In this document: positions 34,147-43,457 of the stretch, piece by piece | Position numbering within the stretch: position 1 is the stretch's first letter | Layout: the number at the start of each line of letters is the position of its first letter | DNA from: Nocardia gamkensis NBRC 108242 | GTDB taxonomy: Bacteria > Actinomycetota > Actinomycetes > Mycobacteriales > Mycobacteriaceae | Assembly: GCF_001612985.1 (NCBI RefSeq) | Contig: NZ_BDBM01000045.1 | Span: 1 to 61,393, forward strand | Length of the DNA stretch: 61,393 nucleotides | Reading direction: 5' to 3' | Translations under genes and position numbers: made by a program | The notes under the pieces: generated by a model | The model's database searches: none | Told to the model about the DNA's origin: nothing | What the model saw: the letters and a program-made list of their open reading frames with translations, nothing else

Positions 34147-36957
34147 GTGACTCGCTCATTCGCCGACCGCCATATCGGACCCGACCGGGCCGAACTGGCC
34201 ACGATCCTGGACGTCGTCGGCGTGCCGTCGCTGGACGAACTGGCTGCCGCGGCGCTGCCCGCGAGCATCCTGGACGGCGACGGACTGGCCGGGCTGCCCC
34301 CCGCGGCCTCCGAGCACGAGGTACTCGCCGAACTCGCCGGACTCGCGGCATCGAACACCGTGGCCACCTCGATGATCGGGCTCGGCTACTACGACACGCT
34401 GACCCCGCCGGTGCTGGTGCGCAACCTTTTGGAGAATCCGGCCTGGTACACCGCGTACACGCCCTATCAGCCGGAGATCAGCCAGGGCAGGCTGGAGGCG
34501 CTGCTGAACTTCCAGACCATGGTGTCGGAGCTGACCGGCATGGACGTCGCCAACGCGTCCATGCTGGACGAGGCGACCGCCGCCGCCGAGGCGATGACGT
34601 TGCTGCGCCGGGCGAGCAAGGTGAAGTCCGGCAGGCTGCTGATCGACACCGACCTGTTCCCGCAGACCAGGACGGTGCTCTACACCAGGGCCGAGCCGCT
34701 CGGCCTGGAGATCGTGGAGGCCGACCTGTCCAGCGGCGAGCTGCCCGAAGGCGAGTTCTTCGGTGTGCTGGCGCAGTCGCCCGGAGCCTCCGGTCGCGTC
34801 GTGGACCGCACCGGACTGATCGCGGCGGCGCACGAACGCGGCGCGCTCGTGGCGATCGGCGCCGACCTGCTGGCCATGACCCTGATCACGCCGCCCGGTG
34901 AGCAGGGCGCCGACGTGTGCTTCGGCACCACCCAGCGCTTCGGCGTCCCGCTCGGCTTCGGTGGTCCGCACGCCGGATACCTCGCGGTGCGGCAGGCGCA
35001 GGCCCGTCAGCTGCCCGGCCGCCTGGTCGGCGTCTCGGTGGACGCGGACGGCGCGGTCGCCTACCGGCTCGCCTTGCAGACCCGCGAGCAGCACATCCGC
35101 CGGGAGAAGGCGACCTCCAACATCTGCACCGCGCAGGTGCTACTGGCCATCGTGGCCGCGATGTACGCCTCCTACCACGGCGCCGACGGGCTACGGGCGA
35201 TCGCGCGCCGGGTGCACGGGCACGCCGCGGCGATCGCGGCCGGGCTGGACGGCGCGGTCGTGCACGACAGTTTCTTCGACACGGTGCTCGCGCACGTGCC
35301 CGGCGGTGCGGAAGCCGTCGTGGCGAAAGCGAAGTCGCGCGGCATCAATCTGCGCTTGGTCGACGTCGACCACGTCGGCATCGCCTGCGACGAGGCGACC
35401 ACCGACGCGCATGTCGCGGCCGTGCTCGAGTCCTTCGGTACGGCGGTGTCGCCCGAGCCGGGGACGGCCGCGCCGGTCACGGCGATCGAGAACCGCGCCT
35501 CGGAGTTCCTCACCCACCCCGCGTTCACGAAGTACCACACCGAGACGGCGATGCTGCGGTATCTGCGCACGCTGTCCGACAAGGACATCGCGTTGGACCG
35601 CAGCATGATCCCGCTCGGCTCGTGCACGATGAAGCTGAACGCCACCGCGGAGATGGAGGCCATCACCTGGCCGGGTTTCGCGCGCGTGCATCCCTACGCG
35701 CCGGTCGAGGACGCGCCCGGTCTGCTACAGGTGATCGCGGATCTGGAACGCTGGTTGTCGGACATCACCGGCTACGACTCGGTGAGCCTGCAGCCCAACG
35801 CGGGCAGCCAGGGCGAGTACGCCGGGCTGCTGGCGATCCGCCGCTACCATCTCGACCGCGGTGACATCCACCGCGACACCTGCCTCATCCCGTCCAGCGC
35901 GCACGGCACCAACGCGGCCTCGGCGGCGATGGCCGGACTGCGGGTGGAGGTGGTGAAGTGCCGCGCAAACGGCGACGTCGACCTGGACGACCTGCGCGCC
36001 AAGATCGCCGACCACGCCGATCGCCTGGCCTGCATCATGATCACCTATCCGTCCACGCACGGCGTCTACGAGCACGAGATCGCCGAGTTGTGCGCGCTGG
36101 TGCACGACGCGGGCGGTCAGGTCTATGTGGACGGCGCCAACCTGAACGCCCTGGTCGGTCTCGCCCGGCCGGGCCGGTTCGGCGGCGACGTGAGCCACTT
36201 GAATCTGCACAAGACGTTCTGCATCCCGCACGGCGGCGGCGGCCCCGGCGTCGGCCCGGTCGCGGTGCGCGCGCACCTGGCGCGGTATCTCCCCGGCGAT
36301 CCGCTGGAGACGGGATCCCACGCGGTGTCGGCGGCGAAGTACGGCTCGGCCTCCATCCTGCCGATCACCTGGGCCTACATTCGCATGATGGGCGCCGACG
36401 GGCTGCGCCGCGCCTCGCTGACGGCGATCGCCTCGGCGAACTACATCGCGCGCCGGCTCGACGAGTATTTCCCGGTGCTCTACACCGGTGAGCACGGCAT
36501 GGTGGCCCACGAGTGCATCCTGGACCTGCGTGAGATCACCAAACAGACCGGCGTCACCGTCGACGATGTGGCGAAACGCCTGGCGGACTACGGTTTTCAC
36601 GCGCCGACCATGAGCTTCCCGGTGGCCGGTACGTTGATGGTGGAACCCACCGAGAGCGAAAACCTCGCCGAGCTGGACGATTTCATCGAGGCGATGATTT
36701 CCATCCGCGCAGAGATCGACCAGGTCGCCGCGGGTGTGTGGCCGGTGACCGACAACCCGCTGCGCGGGGCGCCGCACACCGCGGCGTCGCTGGTGGGGGA
36801 ATGGGAGCACCCCTACAGCCGGGAAGTCGCCGTGTATCCGCGGGGTCTCGGGCATGCTCGCGCGAAGGTGTGGCCGCCGGTGCGCCGGATCGACGGCGCC
36901 TACGGCGACCGCAACCTCGTGTGTGCCTGCCCGCCGCTGGAGGCGTACGCGGGCTGA
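34147..36957 (+). CDS. gcvP: Glycine dehydrogenase (decarboxylating), P protein
   Basis: The protein has 936 residues, normal for the fused P-protein. TRSFADRHIGPDRAEL is the family start. Lys689 in NLHKTFCIPHGGGGPG is the PLP lysine, and SQGEYAGLLAIR and IPSSAHGTNAASA are conserved. It decarboxylates glycine and transfers the aminomethyl group to lipoyl-GcvH, encoded 5 kb upstream. GTG 34147 fits the position after the riboswitch. Glycine thus induces its own breakdown. Confidence 0.97.
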   Translation: MTRSFADRHIGPDRAELATILDVVGVPSLDELAAAALPASILDGDGLAGLPPAASEHEVLAELAGLAASNTVATSMIGLGYYDTLTPPVLVRNLLENPAWYTAYTPYQPEISQGRLEALLNFQTMVSELTGMDVANASMLDEATAAAEAMTLLRRASKVKSGRLLIDTDLFPQTRTVLYTRAEPLGLEIVEADLSSGELPEGEFFGVLAQSPGASGRVVDRTGLIAAAHERGALVAIGADLLAMTLITPPGEQGADVCFGTTQRFGVPLGFGGPHAGYLAVRQAQARQLPGRLVGVSVDADGAVAYRLALQTREQHIRREKATSNICTAQVLLAIVAAMYASYHGADGLRAIARRVHGHAAAIAAGLDGAVVHDSFFDTVLAHVPGGAEAVVAKAKSRGINLRLVDVDHVGIACDEATTDAHVAAVLESFGTAVSPEPGTAAPVTAIENRASEFLTHPAFTKYHTETAMLRYLRTLSDKDIALDRSMIPLGSCTMKLNATAEMEAITWPGFARVHPYAPVEDAPGLLQVIADLERWLSDITGYDSVSLQPNAGSQGEYAGLLAIRRYHLDRGDIHRDTCLIPSSAHGTNAASAAMAGLRVEVVKCRANGDVDLDDLRAKIADHADRLACIMITYPSTHGVYEHEIAELCALVHDAGGQVYVDGANLNALVGLARPGRFGGDVSHLNLHKTFCIPHGGGGPGVGPVAVRAHLARYLPGDPLETGSHAVSAAKYGSASILPITWAYIRMMGADGLRRASLTAIASANYIARRLDEYFPVLYTGEHGMVAHECILDLREITKQTGVTVDDVAKRLADYGFHAPTMSFPVAGTLMVEPTESENLAELDDFIEAMISIRAEIDQVAAGVWPVTDNPLRGAPHTAASLVGEWEHPYSREVAVYPRGLGHARAKVWPPVRRIDGAYGDRNLVCACPPLEAYAG

Positions 36958-36982
36958 ACTGCGGCCCGGCCACGCCTCGCCG

Positions 36983-37473
36983 TCATGCCGCGGCGGCCGC
37001 TTTCGCGTAACTGTTCGCCAGGTCCGGCCAACCGCCCGCACCGCCGACAGCGTCGTGCATGGATTCCCAGCCCGGTCCGTGCTTCTCGAAACCGGAGTGC
37101 ACCAGCGTGACGGCGGTGCGATCCGGAGCGATGGCCGAAAAGGTGACGTCGACGCGGCTGGCGCGTTCCGGATCGGTCTCCTGCTTCCAGTCCAGGCCGA
37201 GCTCCCAGGAGAACGCGAAGGGGCAGGGCGGCTGCCAGGCCAGTACCGTTCCCCACGGGCATTCGGTGCCGTCCTCCTCGCGGCCGAGGCAGCGGCCGCC
37301 CACGCGCGGCTCGATCACCTCCTCGGCGAGCCGGCGAGCCGGCCGGTGCCGATGTGGTGCTCACGCGGCCACCAGCGGTCGATTCCGGTGGTGAACACCT
37401 CGTACGCGGTCTCGATGGGTGCGTCGACGACGAGTTCGACTCGCACGTCCTTGCCGTTGACCTGTTGTGTCAT
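36983..37473 (-). pseudogene. SRPBCC/AHSA1-like protein, frameshifted
   Basis: The ATG at 37473 starts TQQVNGKDVRVELVVDAPIETAYEVFTTGIDRWW, an AHSA1/SRPBCC N-terminus. At 37325-37340 an exact 8-base tandem duplication (GGCGAGCC twice) shifts the frame. Without one copy the reading continues GRLAEEVIEPRVGGR and on through DVTFSAIAPDRTAVTLVHSGFE to the stop. The shift gives a premature stop at 37315. The gene overlaps the upstream ArsR gene by four bases. It is probably inactive unless this is a sequencing error. Confidence 0.85.
37325..37340. repeat. 8-base tandem duplication causing a frameshift
   Basis: GGCGAGCC occurs twice in direct succession (37325-37332 and 37333-37340). Removing one copy restores the SRPBCC frame, so slippage is the likely origin and reversion is mechanically possible. 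Confidence 0.85.
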
Positions 37474-37809
37474 GACTGCTCCTCCTTGCAGCCTCGTTGT
37501 TCGGCGGCCCGCCGGTTCGCCTCGTCCTGAAAGGCCGACATCGCGGTCGTCCAGAAGTGAGTGAAGTACGCACGCAGCGCGTCGATACCGGTGGGATTCA
37601 AGCGGTAGACCCGGCGTGTGCCGACCGCCTCGTGGGTCACCAAACCGGCCTTCCAGCACCTTGAGGTGCTGAGACACGGCGGGCCTGCTCACCGGCAGGC
37701 CCTCGGCCAGCTGCCCCACCGCGCACGGTCCTTTGCCGAGGCGTTCGAAGATCGCCCGCCTCGTCGGATCGCCCAGTGCGTCGAGGGCTGCGTCTCGGTA
37801 AGTACCCAC
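37470..37809 (-). pseudogene. ArsR family regulator, frameshifted
   Basis: The GTG at 37809 begins GTYRDAALDALGDPTRRAIFERLG, with LPVSRPAVSQHLKVL as recognition helix. Right after HLKVL the frame shifts near 37646-37656. In the second frame KAGLVTHEAVGTRRVYRLNP and the helix IDALRAYFTHFWTTAMSAFQDEA continue to a stop overlapping the SRPBCC ATG. Comparison with the usual HLKVLKEAGLV suggests a two-base deletion (one-base insertion is the alternative). A palindrome upstream is its likely own operator. Confidence 0.8.
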
Positions 37810-37814
37810 GAACC

Positions 37815-37830
37815 GTAAGTCGTGACTTAC
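37815..37830. promoter_or_regulatory. ArsR operator palindrome
   Basis: GTAAGT-CGTG-ACTTAC is a perfect inverted repeat six bases before the ArsR start. The position and size fit autorepression. The adjoining sequence GGTAAGTACC (37796-37805) contains a further half-site-like word. Confidence 0.6.
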
Positions 37831-37903
37831 TGATACGCGCTGTCGAGAGTTTCGAGTGAGATGACCTGCGGGTACTCAGGCGGGAGATGCGAGGTGCGCG
37901 CGG

Positions 37904-39568
37904 CTACGGCGTGGTGAGCGCTTTGACGACGGCGTTGCCGAAGCCGATGTCGTCGGAGGTGGACGGGCGGGTGTAGCTGCCGCCGGTTTGCTGCGCCAGG
38001 GCTTGGAGTGTCTGAGTGCCGCTGCCGCCGAGCACGATCACGTCGATGCGCACGGGGCGGGCGCGGTCGATGGCCGCGGTGATGTCGGCGGCCAGTTGGG
38101 TGCCGGTGACCGTGGAATCGTCGTCGGGTCCGTCGGTGATCAACAGCACCGAGTTGGTGCGGCCGGGCGTGTACCCGGCGACCGCGCTCTTGTACGCCGC
38201 GATCAGGGACGGATAGGCCTGGTCGGACCGGTTCTCATCCGGGCGCACCGACCCGAGCGCGGTGGTGATCTTCGTACGCTGCTCGGCGGTCAGCGGCGCG
38301 GTGGCGGCCGCCACCCGGTACGGGGTGTTGCCGTCGAGGTTCTTGCCGAAGGTCCACACACCGAGGCCGAAGTCGGGCGGCATGACCGTCATGGTGGAGT
38401 TCAGGGCGGCGAGGACGTTCGCCAATCGCGTGGTCGAGCCCTCGGCGGTCCCCATCGACGCGGAGACGTCGACCAGGACCGTCGAGCGTACGCCGAGGAC
38501 GGGATTCGCCAGCGTGGCGCGCACCTTGTCGAGCGCGCCGCGCGGCGGGACGGCGGCCGCGGCGGGCGGCGCACTGCCGAAGCCCGCCGCGACGAAGGCC
38601 TGCGCCTGCTCGGGCTTGCGCATGTAGTCGGTGAACCGTCCGGCGATGAGATTCTGCGTCTTGTCCACCCAGGCGCCGGACATCAGCGCGGCCGGGTAAT
38701 CGGCCACCGGCGCCGACCCGGCGGGATGGAACGCGACAACACCAGCCATGCCCTTGAGTTGCTGTTCGGTAGCCGCTATGGCGTGCAGTGGCGCTTCCTG
38801 GCCGGTGAGTTGCGCGGGCACCGCGGCGGCGTCAGGTGCTTCGGGCGCGTCGGCGGCGAGCCCGGAGATCGCGGCGACCACCTGGCCGGACTGCGCCGCC
38901 TGTTCGCTGAGCGGCTCGGCTCCCGAGACCGCGCTCCCGACCGCCGTGGCCGCGGCCAGCGTGGCGTCCCCCGAGGGCAGCGCCATGCGCAGCCCGCCCC
39001 ATCCGTCCAGACCGATCTCGCCGAGCGATCCCTGCTGCAACCGCGGCAGATCCGCCCAGGACGCGTCGGCCTGCTCCAGTGCGCGACGCAGCTCCTCCGG
39101 TACGGCGAGCACGATCGGGCTGGCGGCGATGGGCACCGGTGCGCCCTCGATCAGGCCGGGGACCCGCATGGATTCGATGGAGCGGGTCGAATCGGCGATC
39201 CACAGCGCCGGTTGCGGGCCGAGCGCCGGGTCCCACGGCTTGCCGCTGGTGAACGCGGCGACGATCGCGGCGGATGGCTGCGCGGTCACGCTGACCCGCG
39301 CGCAGTGGTCGCGCACTTTCGGCTGGGTGGCGTTGTAGCTGTCGGCGGCGGCGCGCACCTGCGCCGCGATGCTGGGGTCGGCTGTCACCCAGAGTGTCGC
39401 GGGGCCCTCCACGCATTCGGCCGCCGCCGCGCTGTCCTGATCCGCCGCGCGATCGCGCAACTGGAACCAGCCGACGACCATCGCGGCCAGTAACGCAACG
39501 GCGACCACCGCGATAACCGGACCTTTGCTGATGCCTCGGGACCTGGTTCCGCTGCGATGAGTGCCCAC
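37904..39568 (-). CDS. Membrane-anchored VWA/substrate-binding protein (Rv1836c-like)
   Basis: The protein has 554 residues. One N-terminal transmembrane segment (VIAVVAVALLAAMVVGWFQL, about 18-37) anchors it. A solute-binding-like domain follows (about 55-340: LWVTADPSIAAQVRAAADSYN). The C-terminal von Willebrand A domain has a MIDAS motif DVSASMG and the strand VLLITDGPDDD. The order near malate synthase G matches Rv1836c-glcB. The ligand is unknown. GTG start. Confidence 0.85.
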   Translation of the reverse strand: MGTHRSGTRSRGISKGPVIAVVAVALLAAMVVGWFQLRDRAADQDSAAAAECVEGPATLWVTADPSIAAQVRAAADSYNATQPKVRDHCARVSVTAQPSAAIVAAFTSGKPWDPALGPQPALWIADSTRSIESMRVPGLIEGAPVPIAASPIVLAVPEELRRALEQADASWADLPRLQQGSLGEIGLDGWGGLRMALPSGDATLAAATAVGSAVSGAEPLSEQAAQSGQVVAAISGLAADAPEAPDAAAVPAQLTGQEAPLHAIAATEQQLKGMAGVVAFHPAGSAPVADYPAALMSGAWVDKTQNLIAGRFTDYMRKPEQAQAFVAAGFGSAPPAAAAVPPRGALDKVRATLANPVLGVRSTVLVDVSASMGTAEGSTTRLANVLAALNSTMTVMPPDFGLGVWTFGKNLDGNTPYRVAAATAPLTAEQRTKITTALGSVRPDENRSDQAYPSLIAAYKSAVAGYTPGRTNSVLLITDGPDDDSTVTGTQLAADITAAIDRARPVRIDVIVLGGSGTQTLQALAQQTGGSYTRPSTSDDIGFGNAVVKALTTP

Positions 39569-39679
39569 GGCGCCCAGTGTATGGTCACCGGCGCCGGACG
39601 AAGTCGGCGAGGCTTCTCCCGACCGGCACGAGGGGCACGGCAGTCCGCCGTCGCACCGGAAAGGCGCGACGGCGCGACC

Positions 39680-39952
39680 TCAGTGGCGGATCACGCGTCC
39701 GCGGTCGAACTCGTGCCCGCCCCAGACGCCGGACTGTCCGGTGCGCGCGGCGAATTCGCCACACGCGTCCCGGATCGGGCAGCGGGCGCAGACTTCGCGC
39801 GCGTAGTCGAAGTCTTGCGACGGGTACGGGAACCAGGCTTCGTGGTTCGGGTCGCCGCGGCAGGCCGCCCGGTGCCACCCTCGGGAGTCCGAGAGCGGGA
39901 GCAGGTCGGTCAGGGTCAACTCCGCGACGGCGGTGGTCTCGGTGCGCGTCAT
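39680..39952 (-). CDS. WhiB-family iron-sulfur transcription factor
   Basis: The protein has 90 residues. Four cysteines sit at 31, 55, 58 and 64 (ACRGD, CARC, AC), the WhiB [4Fe-4S] ligand pattern, followed by the turn GVWGG and basic tail RGRVIRH for DNA binding. It regulates by redox or NO response through sigma-factor contact in known members. The particular subclass is not resolved. It lies 28 bases downstream of an HNH gene on the same strand. Confidence 0.93.
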   Translation of the reverse strand: MTRTETTAVAELTLTDLLPLSDSRGWHRAACRGDPNHEAWFPYPSQDFDYAREVCARCPIRDACGEFAARTGQSGVWGGHEFDRGRVIRH

Positions 39953-39980
39953 CGCGTTCTTCTCCTTTCTCGGGTCGCGG

Positions 39981-40538
39981 TCAGCTCGCGGCGAGTTGTC
40001 TCCAGATCCGGCGCTGTTGCCTGACCTGATGGGTGGGGGCCTTCGGCTCCCAGAGCAGGCGCATGCCCGCCTCCCGCGGGGTGCGGTCGGCCTTGGCCGT
40101 GTTGCACGGTGCGCAGCAGGCCACGAGGTTGCTCCAAGTGTTGGGCCCGCCCCGCGACCGCGGCCGGATGTGGTCGACGGTGTGCGCCCACCCGGCGCAG
40201 TAGCCGCACCGGTTCCGGTCGCGGCGCAGCACGCCGGCCGGCGTGGCCCTGCTTTCGTCGTGCGCCGGCACGGTGCGTTCCAGGTAGACGTAGCGCAGCA
40301 GCCGAATCGTCTGCGGCAGAGCGATTTCCACGTGCCGTGACCGGATCGGGAAGTGCGGCTCGCGCTCGGCCACCGATTCCGCGGCTCCGGCGACCAGCAG
40401 CACCACGGCCCGGTCGGCCTTGATCTCGTCGAGCGCCTCGTAGGAGGCGTTCAGGACGAGGACCCCGGTGTGTATCCAGTTGTCGGCGGTTATCGCCGCA
40501 TGATCGGCGGCACGGCGGAACGTCATGGGAATCACCAT
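39981..40538 (-). CDS. HNH endonuclease
   Basis: The protein has 185 residues. The C-terminal HNH core is complete: zinc pair CGYC, then HTVDHIRPRSRGG with the catalytic His, NLVACCAPCN with the second zinc pair, and KADRTPREAGM. The N-terminal 100 residues (VLVLNASYEALDEIKADRAVVLLVAG) match the standalone actinobacterial HNH proteins often placed beside WhiB. Whether it cuts DNA in vivo is unknown. ATG 40538 or ATG 13 bases downstream could start it. Confidence 0.9.
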   Translation of the reverse strand: MVIPMTFRRAADHAAITADNWIHTGVLVLNASYEALDEIKADRAVVLLVAGAAESVAEREPHFPIRSRHVEIALPQTIRLLRYVYLERTVPAHDESRATPAGVLRRDRNRCGYCAGWAHTVDHIRPRSRGGPNTWSNLVACCAPCNTAKADRTPREAGMRLLWEPKAPTHQVRQQRRIWRQLAAS

Positions 40539-40833
40539 GTTTCGTGCGGAATGAAGCGGGGAGAGGAATGCGGCGGTCAGCCGACGATCTGGAGGCGGCT
40601 GACGTCCGGTTCGCCGTGCGATGCGCGCAACGGCCTGCCGAACGCATCACCCGCGGCCGCCGATCGCGCCGCCCTGGTCCGCATTCTCTTCGTCGTTTCC
40701 GGATTCACTGCCGCCCCTCCTCTCCACTGCTCGGCGACCACCTCGAGGCGGTGGTCGGTGTCGAAACACATGGTGGCACAGCGCACCCGCCGTTGTCGGG
40801 TCATTTTTCGCCCGCGCGGCCCACGGGCCGGGC

Positions 40834-41370
40834 TCAGGCCGGTCGCAGTTCGGCCGCGCCGAAGGAGACGTTGAACCGGTCGCACCAGATCGCGACGCTG
40901 GTCAGCTGGGCCAGGTCGGCATCGGCGGGGACGAGGTAGTTCTGGTTGCCCTGATTGCCCTTGAGCTTGCCCAGGTCGGTGTGGACGCCGTCGTCGAAGA
41001 CGAACCATCCGTCGCGGCCCTCGCGCACCGGCGCGTCGGTGAGCCAGACGTGCAGGTCGGGGCCGTCGGAGGTGTCGAGGTTCTCCACTCGCAGCACCCT
41101 GCTGCCGTCGGGCAGCCGCAAGATAACGACGGCGCCCGAGGTGGCGTGCTCGTGCGAGACGAACGTGCCCCGGGCGATGGCCTGCGGCTGCGCTTGCGTG
41201 CCGCCCGGACCGGGCGCCGCGGTGACCGACGGCGCCGCCTCCTGCACGGTGGTATCGGTGAACAGCCGCCACGGCTGGAACACGGCCAGTCCTACGCCCA
41301 GGCCCACCACCAGCAGCACGGCGACGGCCCAGGTGATCGGCGATCGTGCGATTCCGCGCGCGGACACCAT
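40834..41370 (-). CDS. DM13 domain membrane protein
   Basis: The protein has 178 residues. A transmembrane segment lies at about 12-31 (TWAVAVLLVVGLGVGLAVF). The extracytoplasmic DM13 domain includes GTFVSHEHATSGAVVILRL, VENLDTSDGPDLHVWLT and LKGNQGNQNYLVP, ending with the conserved Cys in VAIWCDRFNVSFG. DM13 is predicted to be a redox domain. No operon partner is evident. The gap between it and the HNH gene (40539-40833) shows only an 8-bp GTCAGCCG hairpin at 40576-40603. Confidence 0.85.
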   Translation of the reverse strand: MVSARGIARSPITWAVAVLLVVGLGVGLAVFQPWRLFTDTTVQEAAPSVTAAPGPGGTQAQPQAIARGTFVSHEHATSGAVVILRLPDGSRVLRVENLDTSDGPDLHVWLTDAPVREGRDGWFVFDDGVHTDLGKLKGNQGNQNYLVPADADLAQLTSVAIWCDRFNVSFGAAELRPA

Positions 41371-41526
41371 GGCTTCTCCTCGGAGCGTCGTCGTATGGCC
41401 GGAAAGGCCGGTTCACTGCGCGAGGGTTCTCGCCCCCATCGATTATGGAGGCGAGTGGCGTCGACGTCGACGGAATCGGCCGCCCAGCGCGCGTCCTGAA
41501 CGCGGACACCGCCCCCCGCGCCTTGC

Positions 41527-42816
41527 TCAGAGGTTCCCGACGATGTGCTCGAGACGCTGGGCGACCAGTTCGCGCGCCTTCTCCCGCAGCGCGGGCCGGT
41601 ATCCGCTCGGGTACACCGGGTCCGCCGGGGCGTAGTCCTTCAGGACCTCCTTCGCGAGGGTGATCTTGTGTACTTCGGTGGGTCCGTCGGCGATGGCCAT
41701 CACCTCGGCGTAGCCGAGCATGTCGATGAACGGCAGGTCCTGGCTGACGCCGAGCGCGCCGTGCAGGTGCAGCGCGCGCTGGGCGATGTCGTGCATCACC
41801 TTGGGCATGGCGACCTTGATCGCGGCGATGTCCTTGCGCACCTTCCTGTAGTCCTGCTCCTTGTCGATGCGCCACGCCGTGCGCAGCACCAGCAGCCGGA
41901 ACTGCTCCATCTCGATCCAGCTGTCGGCGATGCGTTCCTGGGTCATCTGCAATCCGGCCAGCGGGCCGCCGCGCATCGGACGCGACACCGCTCGCTCGGC
42001 CATCATGTCGAACGCCTTGCGGACCATGGCGACCGTGCGCATCGCGTGATGCACGCGCCCGCCGCCCAGTCGCGTCTGCGCGACGACGAAGCCCTGCCCC
42101 TCCGCCCCGAGCAGGTGGTCGGCGGGCACGCGGACGTCGGTGAACCGCAGATGGCCTTCGTGCTCGCTGAATCCGGCGACGTGATAGTTCTTCACGATCT
42201 CCAATCCCGGGGCGTCGGCGGGCACGATGAACATCGACATGCCCCGGTACGGGCTCACTTCCGGATCGGTCACCACCATGACGATGTGGAAGGCGGCGAA
42301 CTGCGCGTTGGAGTTGAACCACTTCTCGCCGTTGATCACCCAGTGGTCGCCGTCGCGCACCGCGCGGGTGCGGAACAGCGTCGGGTCCGAGCCGCCGGTC
42401 GGCTCGGTCATCACGTAGCACGAGCCGATCTCCCCGGCCAGCAGCGGCTCGAGATAGGTCTTCTTCTGCTCCGGCGTGCCGTAGTGGGCGAGGATCTCCG
42501 CGTTGCCGGAATCCGGTGCCTGGCAGCCGAATACCGACGGCGCCCACACCGACGTGCCGAGCACCTCGTTGAGCAGGGCGAGCTTCATCTGCCCGAAACC
42601 GGGGCCGCCCAGTTCCGGCCCGAGGTGGCAGGCCCACAGGCCTTGCTCCTTGACCTGCTCCTTCAGTGGCCGCATCAGCGCCATTGCCTCACGGTCGGTG
42701 CGGTCGTACGGGTTGGGGTAGAGCAGGTCCAGCGGCTCCACCTCGGTGCGGACGAACTCCGCCGCCCAGTCCAGCTTCCGCTGGTACTCCGGGTCGGTCT
42801 CGAAATCCCAAGCCAT
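41527..42816 (-). CDS. Acyl-CoA dehydrogenase
   Basis: The protein has 429 residues. CYVMTEPTGGSDPTLFRTRA is the FAD/substrate motif, and RADADH-type blocks GEKWFNSNAQFAAF and HLLGAEGQGFVVAQTRLGGGRVHHAMR are conserved. The C-terminal LHGALGVSQDLPF includes the region before the usual Arg/Glu. It resembles the FadE/ACAD-11 group. It is the last gene of a coupled operon SDR-ADH-TetR-ACAD (2-base gap from TetR). Confidence 0.92.
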   Translation of the reverse strand: MAWDFETDPEYQRKLDWAAEFVRTEVEPLDLLYPNPYDRTDREAMALMRPLKEQVKEQGLWACHLGPELGGPGFGQMKLALLNEVLGTSVWAPSVFGCQAPDSGNAEILAHYGTPEQKKTYLEPLLAGEIGSCYVMTEPTGGSDPTLFRTRAVRDGDHWVINGEKWFNSNAQFAAFHIVMVVTDPEVSPYRGMSMFIVPADAPGLEIVKNYHVAGFSEHEGHLRFTDVRVPADHLLGAEGQGFVVAQTRLGGGRVHHAMRTVAMVRKAFDMMAERAVSRPMRGGPLAGLQMTQERIADSWIEMEQFRLLVLRTAWRIDKEQDYRKVRKDIAAIKVAMPKVMHDIAQRALHLHGALGVSQDLPFIDMLGYAEVMAIADGPTEVHKITLAKEVLKDYAPADPVYPSGYRPALREKARELVAQRLEHIVGNL

Positions 42817-42818
42817 GG

Positions 42819-43457
42819 TCAGCCTTTCGTGTCTGGCGCGGTGCCGGTCACCACGCCGTCGAGCAAAGTGGTCGCGAGAAGGTCGGCGATCTCGCCGGGG
42901 GAGCGGTCGCCGTGCGGGCGGTACCAGAACGAGACCATGTTCAGCATGCCGAGCACGCTGTTGGTGACCACATGGTCGCCGGTGCGCAACAGCCCTTCCG
43001 CGTGACCGGCGTCGATGACGCGTTGCCAGCAGTGCTGCACCCGGTCGCGCAGCTCTTGTAGCTGCGCGGCGCGCTCGCCCGTGAGCGCGCCGACGTCGCG
43101 CAGCTGGATGGCCACCTCGCGCTGATGGCGAACGATCAGCCGCACGTGACTGTGAATCATCTTGCGCAGCTTGGTGACCGGATCGTCGGGCCCATCGGAG
43201 ATCTGCTCTGCCTCGACCAGCATCAGCTGGATGTAGTCGCGCAGAATCTGCCAGAGCAGTTCCTCCTTGGAACCGATGTGGTAGTACAGCGCGCCGCGCT
43301 GCACGTCGGCCCGCTCACCGATCTCGGCCACGCCGGTGCCGTGGAAGCCCTGCTCGGCGAACAGGTCGATCGCCGCACGCACGATCCGCGCCCTGGTGTC
43401 GCTCGCCGTCGATTCGGCGGCGGGCGGGCGGCCGCGCCTGCGCGAAGGGGCGGTCAT
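42819..43457 (-). CDS. TetR family regulator in the SDR-ADH-ACAD operon
   Basis: The protein has 212 residues. The HTH (FAEQGFHGTGVAEIGERADVQRGALYYHIGSKEELL) lies at about residues 33-70, and the ligand domain resembles TetR_C of the KstR2/fatty-acid regulator type. It sits inside the operon: its ATG overlaps the stop of the alcohol dehydrogenase (ATGA). It may control the operon through the palindrome before the SDR gene. Confidence 0.9.
   Translation of the reverse strand: MTAPSRRRGRPPAAESTASDTRARIVRAAIDLFAEQGFHGTGVAEIGERADVQRGALYYHIGSKEELLWQILRDYIQLMLVEAEQISDGPDDPVTKLRKMIHSHVRLIVRHQREVAIQLRDVGALTGERAAQLQELRDRVQHCWQRVIDAGHAEGLLRTGDHVVTNSVLGMLNMVSFWYRPHGDRSPGEIADLLATTLLDGVVTGTAPDTKG

Noticed and set aside
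34156..35094. 312-codon antisense frame inside gcvP
   Set aside because: Shadow of the strongly conserved gcvP reading frame.
40576..40603. GTCAGCCG/CGGCTGAC inverted repeat
   Set aside because: Only 8 bp with a 12-base loop and no T-run; not placed clearly at any gene end or promoter.
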